Shown here piece by piece: positions 7,175 to 13,853 of a stretch of 14,765 nt of DNA. The notes below the pieces were generated by a model. The model searched no databases and was not told the DNA's origin. It saw only the letters and a program-made list of their open reading frames with translations. The number at the start of each line of letters is the position of its first letter. Position 1 is the first letter of the stretch. This DNA comes from Betaproteobacteria bacterium (GTDB lineage Bacteria > Pseudomonadota > Gammaproteobacteria > Burkholderiales > SG8-41): contig JAIOOZ010000178.1 of assembly GCA_021414185.1 (NCBI GenBank), positions 1 to 14,765 on the forward strand, read 5' to 3'. The position numbers were made by a program, and so were the translations under genes.

Positions 7175-7948
7175 ATGGAGCAGCACTTGACACTTGCCGC
7201 AGAACGTCACAGTGCGAAACCCCGGGTTTCAACGCATTGCGAGACGCTCTGCCAGTCTTGCGGCCTGCGCGAGTTGTGCCTGCCCGCGGGACTCTGCTCG
7301 CAGGACATGGAGCAACTCAACAACATCATTGACCGCAAACCCCCGCTTAAACACGGTGACTATCTGTATCGCGCCGGCGGATCTCTGCAATCGCTTTACG
7401 CGGTACGCACCGGCTTCCTGAAATCCTGCGTGCTGCACGATGACGGCCGCGAGCAGGTCGCGGGCTTCCACATGATGGGCGAACTGCTGGGCATGGATGC
7501 AATCGGCTCGGGCAAACACATTTCAGATGCAATCGCTCTCGAAGACAGCGAAATATGCGAAATACCGTTCCGGGATTTTGAGCACCTGAGCCACGAGTTG
7601 CCCACGCTGCAACGGCACTTCCACCGCGTCATGAGCCGCGAAATCGCGCGCGACTACGGCGTCATGCTCCTCTTGGGCAGCATGCGCGCCGAGGAGAGGC
7701 TCGCCGCGTTCCTGCTCAACCTGTCGCAGCGCTTCGCCGCGCGCGGCTACTCCGCGACGCGGTTCATTCTGCGCATGACCCGCCAGGAAATCGGCAGCTA
7801 TCTGGGACTCAAGCTGGAGACCGTCAGCCGCGCTTTCTCCCACTTCCAGAGCGAAGGCATCGTCGCGGTGCAGAACAAAAACATCGAGATCAAAGAGCCC
7901 GAACGCCTGCGCATGCTGCTCGGGCAGTGCGCTGGCGCGCGCCAGTAG
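7175..7948 (+). CDS. FNR-type transcriptional regulator (copy 2, tandem paralogue)
   Basis: 257 residues. The cluster ligands are kept (C-x2-C-x5-C at Cys26, 29, 35; Cys128 in I-C-E-I-P-F), and so is the recognition helix L-E-T-V-S-R (Glu215, Ser218, Arg219). It should sense oxygen and read the same TTGAT half-sites as copy 1. It differs in a longer N-terminus with extra cysteines Cys22 and Cys41 flanking the cluster motif, and in the middle of the barrel. The 221 bases separating it from fnr1 hold no recognisable gene, FNR box or clear ribosome site, so its expression may not be autoregulated, or it may be read through from fnr1. The ATG at 7175 is the only ATG that includes the cluster motif. 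It could be a sensor with altered oxygen tolerance or a back-up; this cannot be told from sequence. Confidence 0.93.
   Translation: MEQHLTLAAERHSAKPRVSTHCETLCQSCGLRELCLPAGLCSQDMEQLNNIIDRKPPLKHGDYLYRAGGSLQSLYAVRTGFLKSCVLHDDGREQVAGFHMMGELLGMDAIGSGKHISDAIALEDSEICEIPFRDFEHLSHELPTLQRHFHRVMSREIARDYGVMLLLGSMRAEERLAAFLLNLSQRFAARGYSATRFILRMTRQEIGSYLGLKLETVSRAFSHFQSEGIVAVQNKNIEIKEPERLRMLLGQCAGARQ
7427..7752 (+). repeat. fnr2 portion of the conserved tandem duplication
   Basis: Partner of the repeat at 6438-6763. Near-identical patches (7427-7497 and 7629-7752) are separated by strongly diverged sequence. This pattern fits gene conversion between tandem copies better than a single recent duplication. 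Confidence 0.9.
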
Positions 7949-8007
7949 CTGCGATGAGGTTCCACCGCTACCCGACGATTCCATCCGATCATGGCTTAAG
8001 GCAAATC

Positions 8008-8333
8008 ATGAAACCGCTCTTTACCGGCATCACACTTGCAGCTTGGATGGTAGCCCTGCCCGCTCCGGTCTTTGCCGCCGATTCGTCTGCCGGACAGCAG
8101 GATTATGAAATCCGCTGCGCCATGTGCCACGGCGGTGGCGGCAAGGGCGACGGCTGGCTGGCCGCGCAACTTATTCAGAGAGTACCGCCGCTTACGCAGA
8201 TGAAAAAAAGCAATGGCGGCGTATTCCCTACCTCGCCAATGCATCGAGTCCGTGGCGGCTGCACGTGGGCGAGGCGTTCGTGCGGTCCAGGATACTGGCG
8301 CTGATCGAGTATATCTCGCAGTTGCAGGAGTAG
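8008..8333 (+). pseudogene. Decayed small class I cytochrome c
   Basis: The first frame (ATG at 8008, stop at 8304) encodes a clear signal peptide, with likely cleavage after V-F-A at residue 23. It continues into the haem motif C-A-M-C-H (37-41) and G-G-G-G-K-G-D-G-W, the opening of a periplasmic monohaem cytochrome c. After about residue 74 the reading turns to unrelated sequence. A cytochrome-like C-terminal helix, R-I-L-A-L-I-E-Y-I-S-Q-L-Q-E, is found in another frame at about 8271-8330, ending at a stop at 8331-8333. The segment that should carry the axial Met ligand is missing. The simplest reading is an internal deletion with loss of frame around 8228-8270. The 98-residue product could still be made and could bind haem, but would lack the sixth ligand and last helix. 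A sequencing error alone would not restore the missing segment. Confidence 0.7.
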
Positions 8334-8385
8334 CTGCAACCGGCACCTTGCCCGGCACTACCCGTATTGCCGCCTGTCTAACCCG

Positions 8386-8399
8386 TTGACATGGATCAA
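8386..8399 (+). promoter_or_regulatory. FNR/ANR-type box upstream of usp2-pap
   Basis: TTGAC-ATGG-ATCAA, one mismatch from consensus. CATACT (8421-8426, 4/6 match to the -10 consensus) is centred 31 bp downstream, giving a start near 8433 and a leader of about 70 bases to the usp2 ATG. It lies in the gap between the broken cytochrome gene and usp2. Confidence 0.75.
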
Positions 8400-8501
8400 T
8401 ATGGCGCCGGGCGGCAGCGGCATACTTTGCGCATGGCTTTCAGGCAATCGGTTGTTGCGCCGGCCGCCGGCATTCAACATTCATCTCGCTGAAGCATTGA
8501 A

Positions 8502-8969
8502 ATGTACAAACACATTCTGCTCGCCACCGACGGGTCGCCGCTATCCGATGAAGCAGCGCTGCACGCAATGCATACCGCCAAACAGCTCGACGCCAGACTG
8601 ACCGTGATGACGGTCGCGCCCGAGTACCATCAGTTGCTCGAGAACGTCGAGTCGCTGGGACGCGGCGCAGGCACGCGCAAAGAGCAGTTCGAAGAAAAGC
8701 AAAAAGAGCGTGCCAACCTCATCCTTGATGAAGTCAAGAAAGCCGCCAGCCGCTATGGCGTGCGATGCTTTTCCGCGGTTGCGTTCGGCGACCGGCCCTA
8801 CCGGGCGATCCTCGAGCAGGCCGAAAAATCGCAATGCGATCTGATCGTAATGGCCTCTCACGGCCGCCGCGGTTTGAAAGGCGTACTGCTTGGAAGCGAG
8901 ACCAGCAAGGTCCTGGCCCATGGCAGGATTCCCGTTCTGGTATGTCGTTCGGCTCGGCAGGCGAAATAA
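8502..8969 (+). CDS. Universal stress protein, UspA family (copy 2)
   Basis: 155 residues, one Usp domain. It begins M-Y-K-H-I-L-L-A-T-D-G-S (Asp10) and has the ATP-site segment S-H-G (119-121), nine residues, then G-S (131-132). As in copy 1, an Ala replaces the first Gly of the motif. A charged Lys/Glu-rich insert (about 58-72) separates the two halves. It is preceded by an FNR box and followed 89 bases later by polyphosphate:AMP phosphotransferase on the same strand with no evident terminator, so the two are probably co-transcribed. The ribosome site is weak (GAAG). The role is inferred from the family: an ATP-binding stress or energy-state protein induced at low oxygen. Confidence 0.95.
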   Translation: MYKHILLATDGSPLSDEAALHAMHTAKQLDARLTVMTVAPEYHQLLENVESLGRGAGTRKEQFEEKQKERANLILDEVKKAASRYGVRCFSAVAFGDRPYRAILEQAEKSQCDLIVMASHGRRGLKGVLLGSETSKVLAHGRIPVLVCRSARQAK

Positions 8970-9058
8970 GCGCGCGCCTTCGAGTGCGCAGCAAAACTGG
9001 CTCCCGCATGCTGGCATACGGCGGATGTTGAATACCCAAACACAGGGAGAAATGGCAA

Positions 9059-10534
9059 ATGTTTGAATCGGCAGAAGTGGGCCACAGCATCCCGGATCGC
9101 GAATACAAACGCGAACTGCCCAAGCTGCGCGCGGAGCTGCTCAACACGCAGTACGCGCTGCTGAAGGACCGGAAATTTCCCGTCATCATCATCATCGGCG
9201 GCGTCGACGGCGCGGGCAAGGGCGAGACCGTCAACATTCTGAACGAGTGGATGGATCCACGCCACATTCACACCCATGCTTTCGGCGAAATGACCGATGA
9301 AGAGCGCGAGCGGCCGCGCATGTGGCGTTATTGGCGCGCACTGCCGCCCAAAGGGCGCATCGGCATTCTGTTCGGCGCGTGGCACACCGACCCCATAGTC
9401 AACCGGGTCATGGGTAAAACGAACGACGCCGAGCTGGAACCTGCAATGCAGGAAATCGTGCGCTTCGAGCGCATGCTCGTCGACGAAGGCGCCTTGATAC
9501 TCAAGTTCTGGTTCCACCTGTCCAGGAAAGCGCAGAAGAAACGCCTGCAGGCCATCGAGGCGGACCCCAAGACACGCTGGCGCGTGACGGAAACCGATTG
9601 GGAGCGCTTCAGGGTTTACGACAAGTTCCGCAAAATATCCGAGGCCGCGTTGCGCACGACCAGCACCGGCCATGCGCCGTGGAACGTGATCGAGGGAAGC
9701 GACCCGAATTACCGTTATCTTACGGTCGGACGCGCGATACTCGCCGCCCTCAAACATCGTCTCGCCGGCGACAGGCCGGCGATGACCCGGTCGGCCCCCC
9801 TGCCGGAGCCCGCGCTCGACGGGCGCACCATGCTGTCCGGCCTCGACTACGGCAAGACCCTCGGCCGCAAGACCTATCGAAGCGAGCTCGAAAAATATCA
9901 GGGCCGGCTCAATCTGCTCACGCGCCACAAAAAATTCCGCGACAAGTCGCTGATAGCGGTATTCGAGGGGGCGGACGCTGCCGGCAAGGGCGGCAGCATA
10001 CGTCGCGTCACCGGCGCGCTGGATGCGCGCCATTACCAGGTCACGCCGGTCGCCTCGCCCAGCGACGACGAGCGCGCCCAGCCCTATTTATGGCGCTTCT
10101 GGCGCAATCTGCCGCGGCGGGGCCGCGTGACGATATTCGATCGCTCATGGTACGGGCGCGTGCTGGTCGAACGGGTCGAAAAATTCTGCTCGGAAGAAGA
10201 CTGGATGCGCGCATATCATGAGATCAACGATTTTGAAGCGCAGCTTGCGCAGGCGGGCGGCATCGTCACCAAGTTCTGGGTCACCATCACGAAGGATGAA
10301 CAGTTGAAGCGCTTTCGCGAGCGCGAGAAGACGCCGTTCAAGAGCTTCAAGATTACGGCGGAGGACTGGCGCAACCGCAAGAAATGGAACGACTACGAGC
10401 TCGCGGTTTCCGACATGATCGAGCGCACCAGCAATGAATGCGCGCCGTGGGTGCTGATACCCGCCAATGACAAGTATTTCGCGCGGATCGAGATCCTGAA
10501 AACGCTGTGCGAGCGCATTGAAGGCGCGATGTAG
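9059..10534 (+). CDS. pap: Polyphosphate:AMP phosphotransferase (two-domain PPK2 family)
   Basis: 491 residues, the size of the two-domain class II PPK2 enzymes such as the P. aeruginosa one. Reaction: AMP + polyP(n) to ADP + polyP(n-1), in the cytoplasm. Both halves are P-loop kinase folds. The N-half has Walker A G-G-V-D-G-A-G-K-G (47-55) but reads F-G-A-W-H-T where the catalytic Asp-Arg should stand (about 105-110). The C-half has E-G-A-D-A-A-G-K-G (303-311) and an intact F-D-R-S-W-Y-G-R (360-367). The C-half is therefore the likely catalytic domain and the N-half a degenerate, structural copy, as known for this class. AGGGAG (9044-9049) is 9 bases before the ATG. It is linked upstream to usp2 and its FNR box. 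With an adenylate kinase it can make ATP from polyphosphate, and an adk lies at 12510. It ends 19 bases from the convergent channel gene. Confidence 0.93.
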   Translation: MFESAEVGHSIPDREYKRELPKLRAELLNTQYALLKDRKFPVIIIIGGVDGAGKGETVNILNEWMDPRHIHTHAFGEMTDEERERPRMWRYWRALPPKGRIGILFGAWHTDPIVNRVMGKTNDAELEPAMQEIVRFERMLVDEGALILKFWFHLSRKAQKKRLQAIEADPKTRWRVTETDWERFRVYDKFRKISEAALRTTSTGHAPWNVIEGSDPNYRYLTVGRAILAALKHRLAGDRPAMTRSAPLPEPALDGRTMLSGLDYGKTLGRKTYRSELEKYQGRLNLLTRHKKFRDKSLIAVFEGADAAGKGGSIRRVTGALDARHYQVTPVASPSDDERAQPYLWRFWRNLPRRGRVTIFDRSWYGRVLVERVEKFCSEEDWMRAYHEINDFEAQLAQAGGIVTKFWVTITKDEQLKRFREREKTPFKSFKITAEDWRNRKKWNDYELAVSDMIERTSNECAPWVLIPANDKYFARIEILKTLCERIEGAM

Positions 10535-10553
10535 CGGCGGCGCCGCGGAAAGA

Positions 10554-12107
10554 CTAGTTCAGCCCGAAGAATTTCTGGATGCGCGACAGGAGTTCGTTCT
10601 GTTCGGAGGCGGCGCGCCTGGCGATCTGGTCGGCGTCGGCTTGCTTGAGTTTGCGATCGGTGTCGGCCCGCCGCGTTTGCAGCATGCGCGAGAAGTCTTC
10701 GGCGAGCGCGGGCCTGGAGTGCAGAATGTCCGCGAGCGACGCTTTATCCAGCCGGTAACATTCGACGTCACTGCGGGCGATCACCGTCGCGCCGCGCGGC
10801 TCGCCGGTCAGCAACCCCATTTCGCCGAAGCAGGTGCCGGCGCCCAACCGTGCCACGTGGCGGCGCTCGCCGTCTGGCTGGTCCACCACGACGTCGGCCT
10901 CCCCGTCGATCAATATGTACAGCCAGTGGGCAACCGAGCCCTGGCGCGTGACCACGTCGCCTTTGACAAATGGCGTGAATACCAGCCGCTCGGCAAGCGT
11001 TCGCCGCTCCTGTTCATTGAGACTCGCCAGCAATTCAACATGCGTCAGCGCGGCCACACGGTGCGCGATTTCGCGAGACTTCACTTCCTGCAGATGCTTC
11101 TCACCCTCCTTCACCGTGTGAATGCTGTATTCAGGCACCGCGATGCGCATGCCGGACCGCTGCAGCGCCGCCAGCACATGCGTGCGCACCTCGGAGTCAG
11201 TCGCGTCGTCGTGCAGGAAGTCGGTGAGCCAGTAGCGCAGGGCGTAGCGCCCATACCCGTGCTCGAAATCCATCAGCAAGCAGGCAGGGGCCGGCGCGGG
11301 CGCGACGCGCTGAATGAGGGCCTGGCGCACCGCGTTCTCGACGGTTTCGATGACGTGCGCCGGCGCGGCGCCATAGTCCACGTTGAACCAGATCCAGCGC
11401 CGCCACAGCGCGGGCGTTGCACCACCTCGTCCGTGCACGGTAAACCGGTTGCGCATCAGGGAACTGTTGGGAATGACCACCGTGTCGCCGTTGCGCGTCT
11501 GGATTGAAGTCGAGCGCCAGCGGATATCGGCCACCCGGCCTTCGATGTCGTCAACGCGCACCCAGTCGCCGACACTCAGCGAAGAATCCAGTTCGAGCGC
11601 CACGCCGCCGAGAAGATTGCCCAGGGTGTCCTGCATCGCGAACGCCAGCACCGCCGTAATCAGCGCCGAGGTGGTCACGATTTGCGACAAATCCAGTCCC
11701 GCATACCGCAGGCGCACCATGCCCCACACGATGTAGCCCAGCAAGACCAGGATGTTTTCGAGAATGCGCGGGGTCTCGAGCCGGACTGCCCGCAGCGCGA
11801 CGCGGAAGATGAATAGTCCCCACAGCCTGACGATGGCGACGCCGCTGGCGATGATGGAAGCTTCCCGCACTACTGCCGCCGCGACGGGCAGATCGAATGC
11901 CGCGAGCAACGCGCTGGCACAAAGCGCAAGCAGGCTTACCGCATAAAAACCAAGCGTGTGGAAAACCGCTTCGCGATCGTCGCGCCGGAAATAGTACAGC
12001 AGCAGCGAGAGAACGGCCGCCATCGCCAGCAGGTACGGCATTTCCGGATGCCAGAACCCGTCCGCCAATTGCTGCGCGAAACCCGGCGCGGCGACCGGCC
12101 CGCTCAT
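10554..12107 (-). CDS. MscS-like channel with C-terminal cyclic-nucleotide-binding domain
   Basis: 517 residues. About five N-terminal hydrophobic segments (roughly 23-40, 50-70, 83-105, 117-137, 140-158) lead into the MscS pore and beta domain, with A-F-A-M-Q-D-T-L-G-N-L-L-G-G (155-168) and V-G-D-W-V-R-V (179-185). A cNMP-binding domain occupies about 355-475. Its phosphate-binding cassette F-G-E-M-G-L-L-T-G-E-P-R-G-A-T-V (427-442) retains the Glu and Arg that hold a cyclic nucleotide. This is the layout of bacterial cyclic-nucleotide-gated (bCNG) channels of the MscS superfamily, placed in the inner membrane. It may gate on ligand more than on tension. No ribosome site is evident before the ATG at 12107. 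The small gene 67 bases upstream on the same strand may be co-transcribed. Confidence 0.92.
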   Translation of the reverse strand: MSGPVAAPGFAQQLADGFWHPEMPYLLAMAAVLSLLLYYFRRDDREAVFHTLGFYAVSLLALCASALLAAFDLPVAAAVVREASIIASGVAIVRLWGLFIFRVALRAVRLETPRILENILVLLGYIVWGMVRLRYAGLDLSQIVTTSALITAVLAFAMQDTLGNLLGGVALELDSSLSVGDWVRVDDIEGRVADIRWRSTSIQTRNGDTVVIPNSSLMRNRFTVHGRGGATPALWRRWIWFNVDYGAAPAHVIETVENAVRQALIQRVAPAPAPACLLMDFEHGYGRYALRYWLTDFLHDDATDSEVRTHVLAALQRSGMRIAVPEYSIHTVKEGEKHLQEVKSREIAHRVAALTHVELLASLNEQERRTLAERLVFTPFVKGDVVTRQGSVAHWLYILIDGEADVVVDQPDGERRHVARLGAGTCFGEMGLLTGEPRGATVIARSDVECYRLDKASLADILHSRPALAEDFSRMLQTRRADTDRKLKQADADQIARRAASEQNELLSRIQKFFGLN

Positions 12108-12174
12108 ATTGCGAAAACCATGGCTATCCGCGCTGCGCGCACGCGCGGCGACGCGGCAAAGAATTCACCGCCGC

Positions 12175-12345
12175 TCAATCCTTCTCCGGCTGAATATCGT
12201 TCCACGCCAGCACCACTGCCTGGTAGTTGAGCCGGATGAAATCCGCCACCCGCATCGGGTAATCGGCGGTGTGCGGAATGTCGTGGCTGCCCAGTTGTAT
12301 GCTCGTGAGCCTTATGGCCTGCTCGAAGAATTGTGTATGAGTCAT
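12175..12345 (-). CDS. Small hypothetical protein, 56 residues
   Basis: I found this frame by translating the minus strand from the ATG at 12345 to a TGA at 12175; I do not recognise the family. The product begins M-T-H-T-Q-F-F-E-Q-A and ends N-D-I-Q-P-E-K-D. It is soluble, has no cysteine, signal or membrane helix, and reads like real protein (mixed hydrophobic and charged residues, unlike the Arg/Ala/Pro-rich shadow frames here). AGGA stands about 11 bases before the ATG. It is divergent from adk and shares the FNR box at 12429-12442. A -10-like TAAATT (minus strand, 12402-12407) lies 31 bp from the box centre, so it may be another low-oxygen gene. It may also lead the channel gene downstream. 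Confidence 0.6.
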   Translation of the reverse strand: MTHTQFFEQAIRLTSIQLGSHDIPHTADYPMRVADFIRLNYQAVVLAWNDIQPEKD

Positions 12346-12428
12346 GTCCCGCTTTCCTTGTCAAGAATTGTCCGGCCTACCCGCTGCCCGACCACTGCGA
12401 CAATTTATGCGCTGACGCGCACCGAGGC

Positions 12429-12442
12429 TTGATCTGTGTCAA
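12429..12442. promoter_or_regulatory. FNR/ANR-type box between the small orphan gene and adk
   Basis: TTGAT-CTGT-GTCAA, one mismatch from consensus. Toward adk, TAAAGT (12465-12470, 4/6 match to -10) is centred exactly 32 bp away, with a start near 12477. Toward the orphan gene, TAAATT (minus strand, 12402-12407) is centred 31 bp away. The palindrome could activate both directions. Confidence 0.8.
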
Positions 12443-12509
12443 ATACGAATCGATTCGTGCGACGTAAAGTGCGTCAATAGGCCGCATGCTGCCGACGGGG
12501 AAAAATCCA

Positions 12510-13256
12510 ATGAACGCAAAAAACGACCGCGCCGCCTGGATCAAGGGCCCGGCAGCAGAATGTGCCGTCCCTGCGCCCGCCAACGCGCGTCCCCGCCGCC
12601 TCGTCCTGCTCGGCGCCCCCGGCGCCGGCAAGGGCACGCAGGCCGAACTGCTCAGCGCGCGCCTGGGAGCCTGCCAGCTTTCCACCGGCGACATCTTCCG
12701 CGCCGCCAAGTCGATTGCCGAATGCGACCGCAGCCCCGCCTTGAACATCGCACTTGAGGCAATGCGCCGCGGCGAGCTGGTTACGGACGAGACGGTGCTT
12801 GCCGTCGTGCGCGAACGCGCCGCCTGCCTGCGTTGCCGCGGCGGATTTCTGCTCGACGGTTTTCCGCGCACCGTGGCCCAGGCCGAGGCGCTCACGCAAC
12901 TCCTGGCGGGCGAGCAGATCCGGCTCGATGCCGTGTTGAGCTATGAACTGCCGCTCGAAACCATCGTCGCGCGCCTGGGCGGACGCCGCACCTGCGAGAA
13001 ATGCAAGGCCGTCTACCATGTCCAAACTCATCCCGCGAAGGTGGACGGCGTATGTGACCACTGCGGTGGAAACCTCGTGCAGCGCGATGACGACCGCCCC
13101 GAATCGGTAAAAGTGCGCATGGCCGCATACAAAGCCAGTACCGCGCCGCTCGCGGAATATTACGGCGCCCTGGGGCTGCTCGTGCCGGTCTCCGCCGCAG
13201 GATCGCCGGAAGACATTTACCGGCGCACCATGCAGGCGCTGGACGCGCGGGGCTGA
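12510..13256 (+). CDS. adk: Adenylate kinase with zinc-type lid
   Basis: 248 residues. Walker A is G-A-P-G-A-G-K-G-T (35-43), followed by S-T-G-D-I-F-R (58-64) of the AMP site and F-L-L-D-G-F-P-R-T (113-121). The lid carries C-x2-C-x16-C-x2-C (Cys162, 165, 182, 185), which binds structural zinc. Reaction: 2 ADP to ATP + AMP. About 30 residues precede the usual start of the fold, and the segment between AMP site and Walker B holds extra cysteines (71, 106, 109), so it is not a standard short housekeeping Adk. I chose the ATG at 12510 (GGGGA at 12497-12501) over one at 12486, which has no ribosome site. Under an FNR box and near pap, it is likely a dedicated low-oxygen paralogue that completes polyphosphate-driven ATP synthesis; the housekeeping adk is presumably elsewhere. 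Confidence 0.92.
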   Translation: MNAKNDRAAWIKGPAAECAVPAPANARPRRLVLLGAPGAGKGTQAELLSARLGACQLSTGDIFRAAKSIAECDRSPALNIALEAMRRGELVTDETVLAVVRERAACLRCRGGFLLDGFPRTVAQAEALTQLLAGEQIRLDAVLSYELPLETIVARLGGRRTCEKCKAVYHVQTHPAKVDGVCDHCGGNLVQRDDDRPESVKVRMAAYKASTAPLAEYYGALGLLVPVSAAGSPEDIYRRTMQALDARG

Positions 13257-13427
13257 GACGCGAAGCTGGACGCGGCAAAAGCGATCTCGCGGACTATAAC
13301 GGCTCGCGCAAGCACGCTTACAATTGCGCGGAGACTCTGCGCCGGAAATCGCCCTTGGCAGTTGAACTTTCTTCAGCGCAGAGCTGCCGAACCCTGGGAA
13401 GCAGCGGGTTCTTTACCCACCTATCGA

Positions 13428-13441
13428 TTGATCCACGTCAA
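13428..13441 (+). promoter_or_regulatory. FNR/ANR-type box upstream of the DUF883 gene
   Basis: TTGAT-CCAC-GTCAA, one mismatch from consensus. TAGCAT (13463-13468, 4/6 match to -10) is centred 31 bp downstream, giving a start near 13475 and a leader of about 28 bases. It falls in the 246-base gap after adk, in which I see no other gene and no convincing terminator. Confidence 0.78.
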
Positions 13442-13502
13442 AACTTCCGCACCATGGCGACGTAGCATGGTAGCTGGATATTTCACACACAAGGAGCGCA
13501 TG

Positions 13503-13802
13503 ATGACGCAAGCAACGCAAAAACTGGTTACCGACCTCAGGATTCTCGCAGCCGACGCCGAAGAACTGGTCAAGGCAACCGCATCGCAGACCGGGGACAA
13601 GATCACCGAAGCGCGCGGCAAGATTCAGCAATCCGTCGCTGAACTCAAGCCGCGCCTGGCGCAAGCCCAGGCGATACTCACCGACAATGCGAGGTCGGCG
13701 GCAGCCACCGGTGACGCATATGTTCACGAAAAACCGTGGACCGCAATCGGCGTGGCAGCAGGCATTGGAATGCTGATCGGCCTCCTGATCGGCCGGCGTT
13801 AG
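13503..13802 (+). CDS. DUF883 (ElaB/YqjD-like) membrane-anchored protein
   Basis: 99 residues, typical for the family. An amphipathic, Ala/Glu/Lys/Gln-rich helical region (about 1-70) is followed by E-K-P-W-T-A-I-G and a single C-terminal hydrophobic helix rich in Gly (about 75-97) ending in R-R. E. coli YqjD and ElaB of this family are tail-anchored inner-membrane proteins that bind ribosomes in stationary phase. By analogy this protein could park ribosomes at the membrane when oxygen runs out; that is inference. AAGGAG (13491-13496) favours the second of two adjacent ATGs (13503, spacing 6) over the first (13500, spacing 3). A longer upstream frame was rejected because it covers the FNR box and promoter. 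Confidence 0.88.
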   Translation: MTQATQKLVTDLRILAADAEELVKATASQTGDKITEARGKIQQSVAELKPRLAQAQAILTDNARSAAATGDAYVHEKPWTAIGVAAGIGMLIGLLIGRR

Positions 13803-13853
13803 AAATCCGCCGGCAGCGCGGACCGGGTTAATCCGTCCGCGACCATACCTGTC

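Noticed and set aside
7171..7192. TACAAT and TTGACA hexamers around the fnr2 start as promoter
   Set aside because: The two hexamers are in the wrong order and the TACAAT overlaps the ATG. Neither has a partner at proper spacing.
8858..10033. Minus-strand 391-codon open frame opposite pap
   Set aside because: The plus strand encodes an unmistakable PPK2 protein; the antisense product has no coherent motifs.
10537..10546. Palindrome GCGGCGCCGC between the convergent pap and channel genes as a shared terminator
   Set aside because: It has no loop space and no T-runs on either side; only three pairs could form in a hairpin.
12104..12364. Minus-strand 86-codon frame ending next to the channel start
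   Set aside because: It overlaps the 56-residue frame and is His/Gly/Arg-rich. The 56-residue frame has better composition and a ribosome site.
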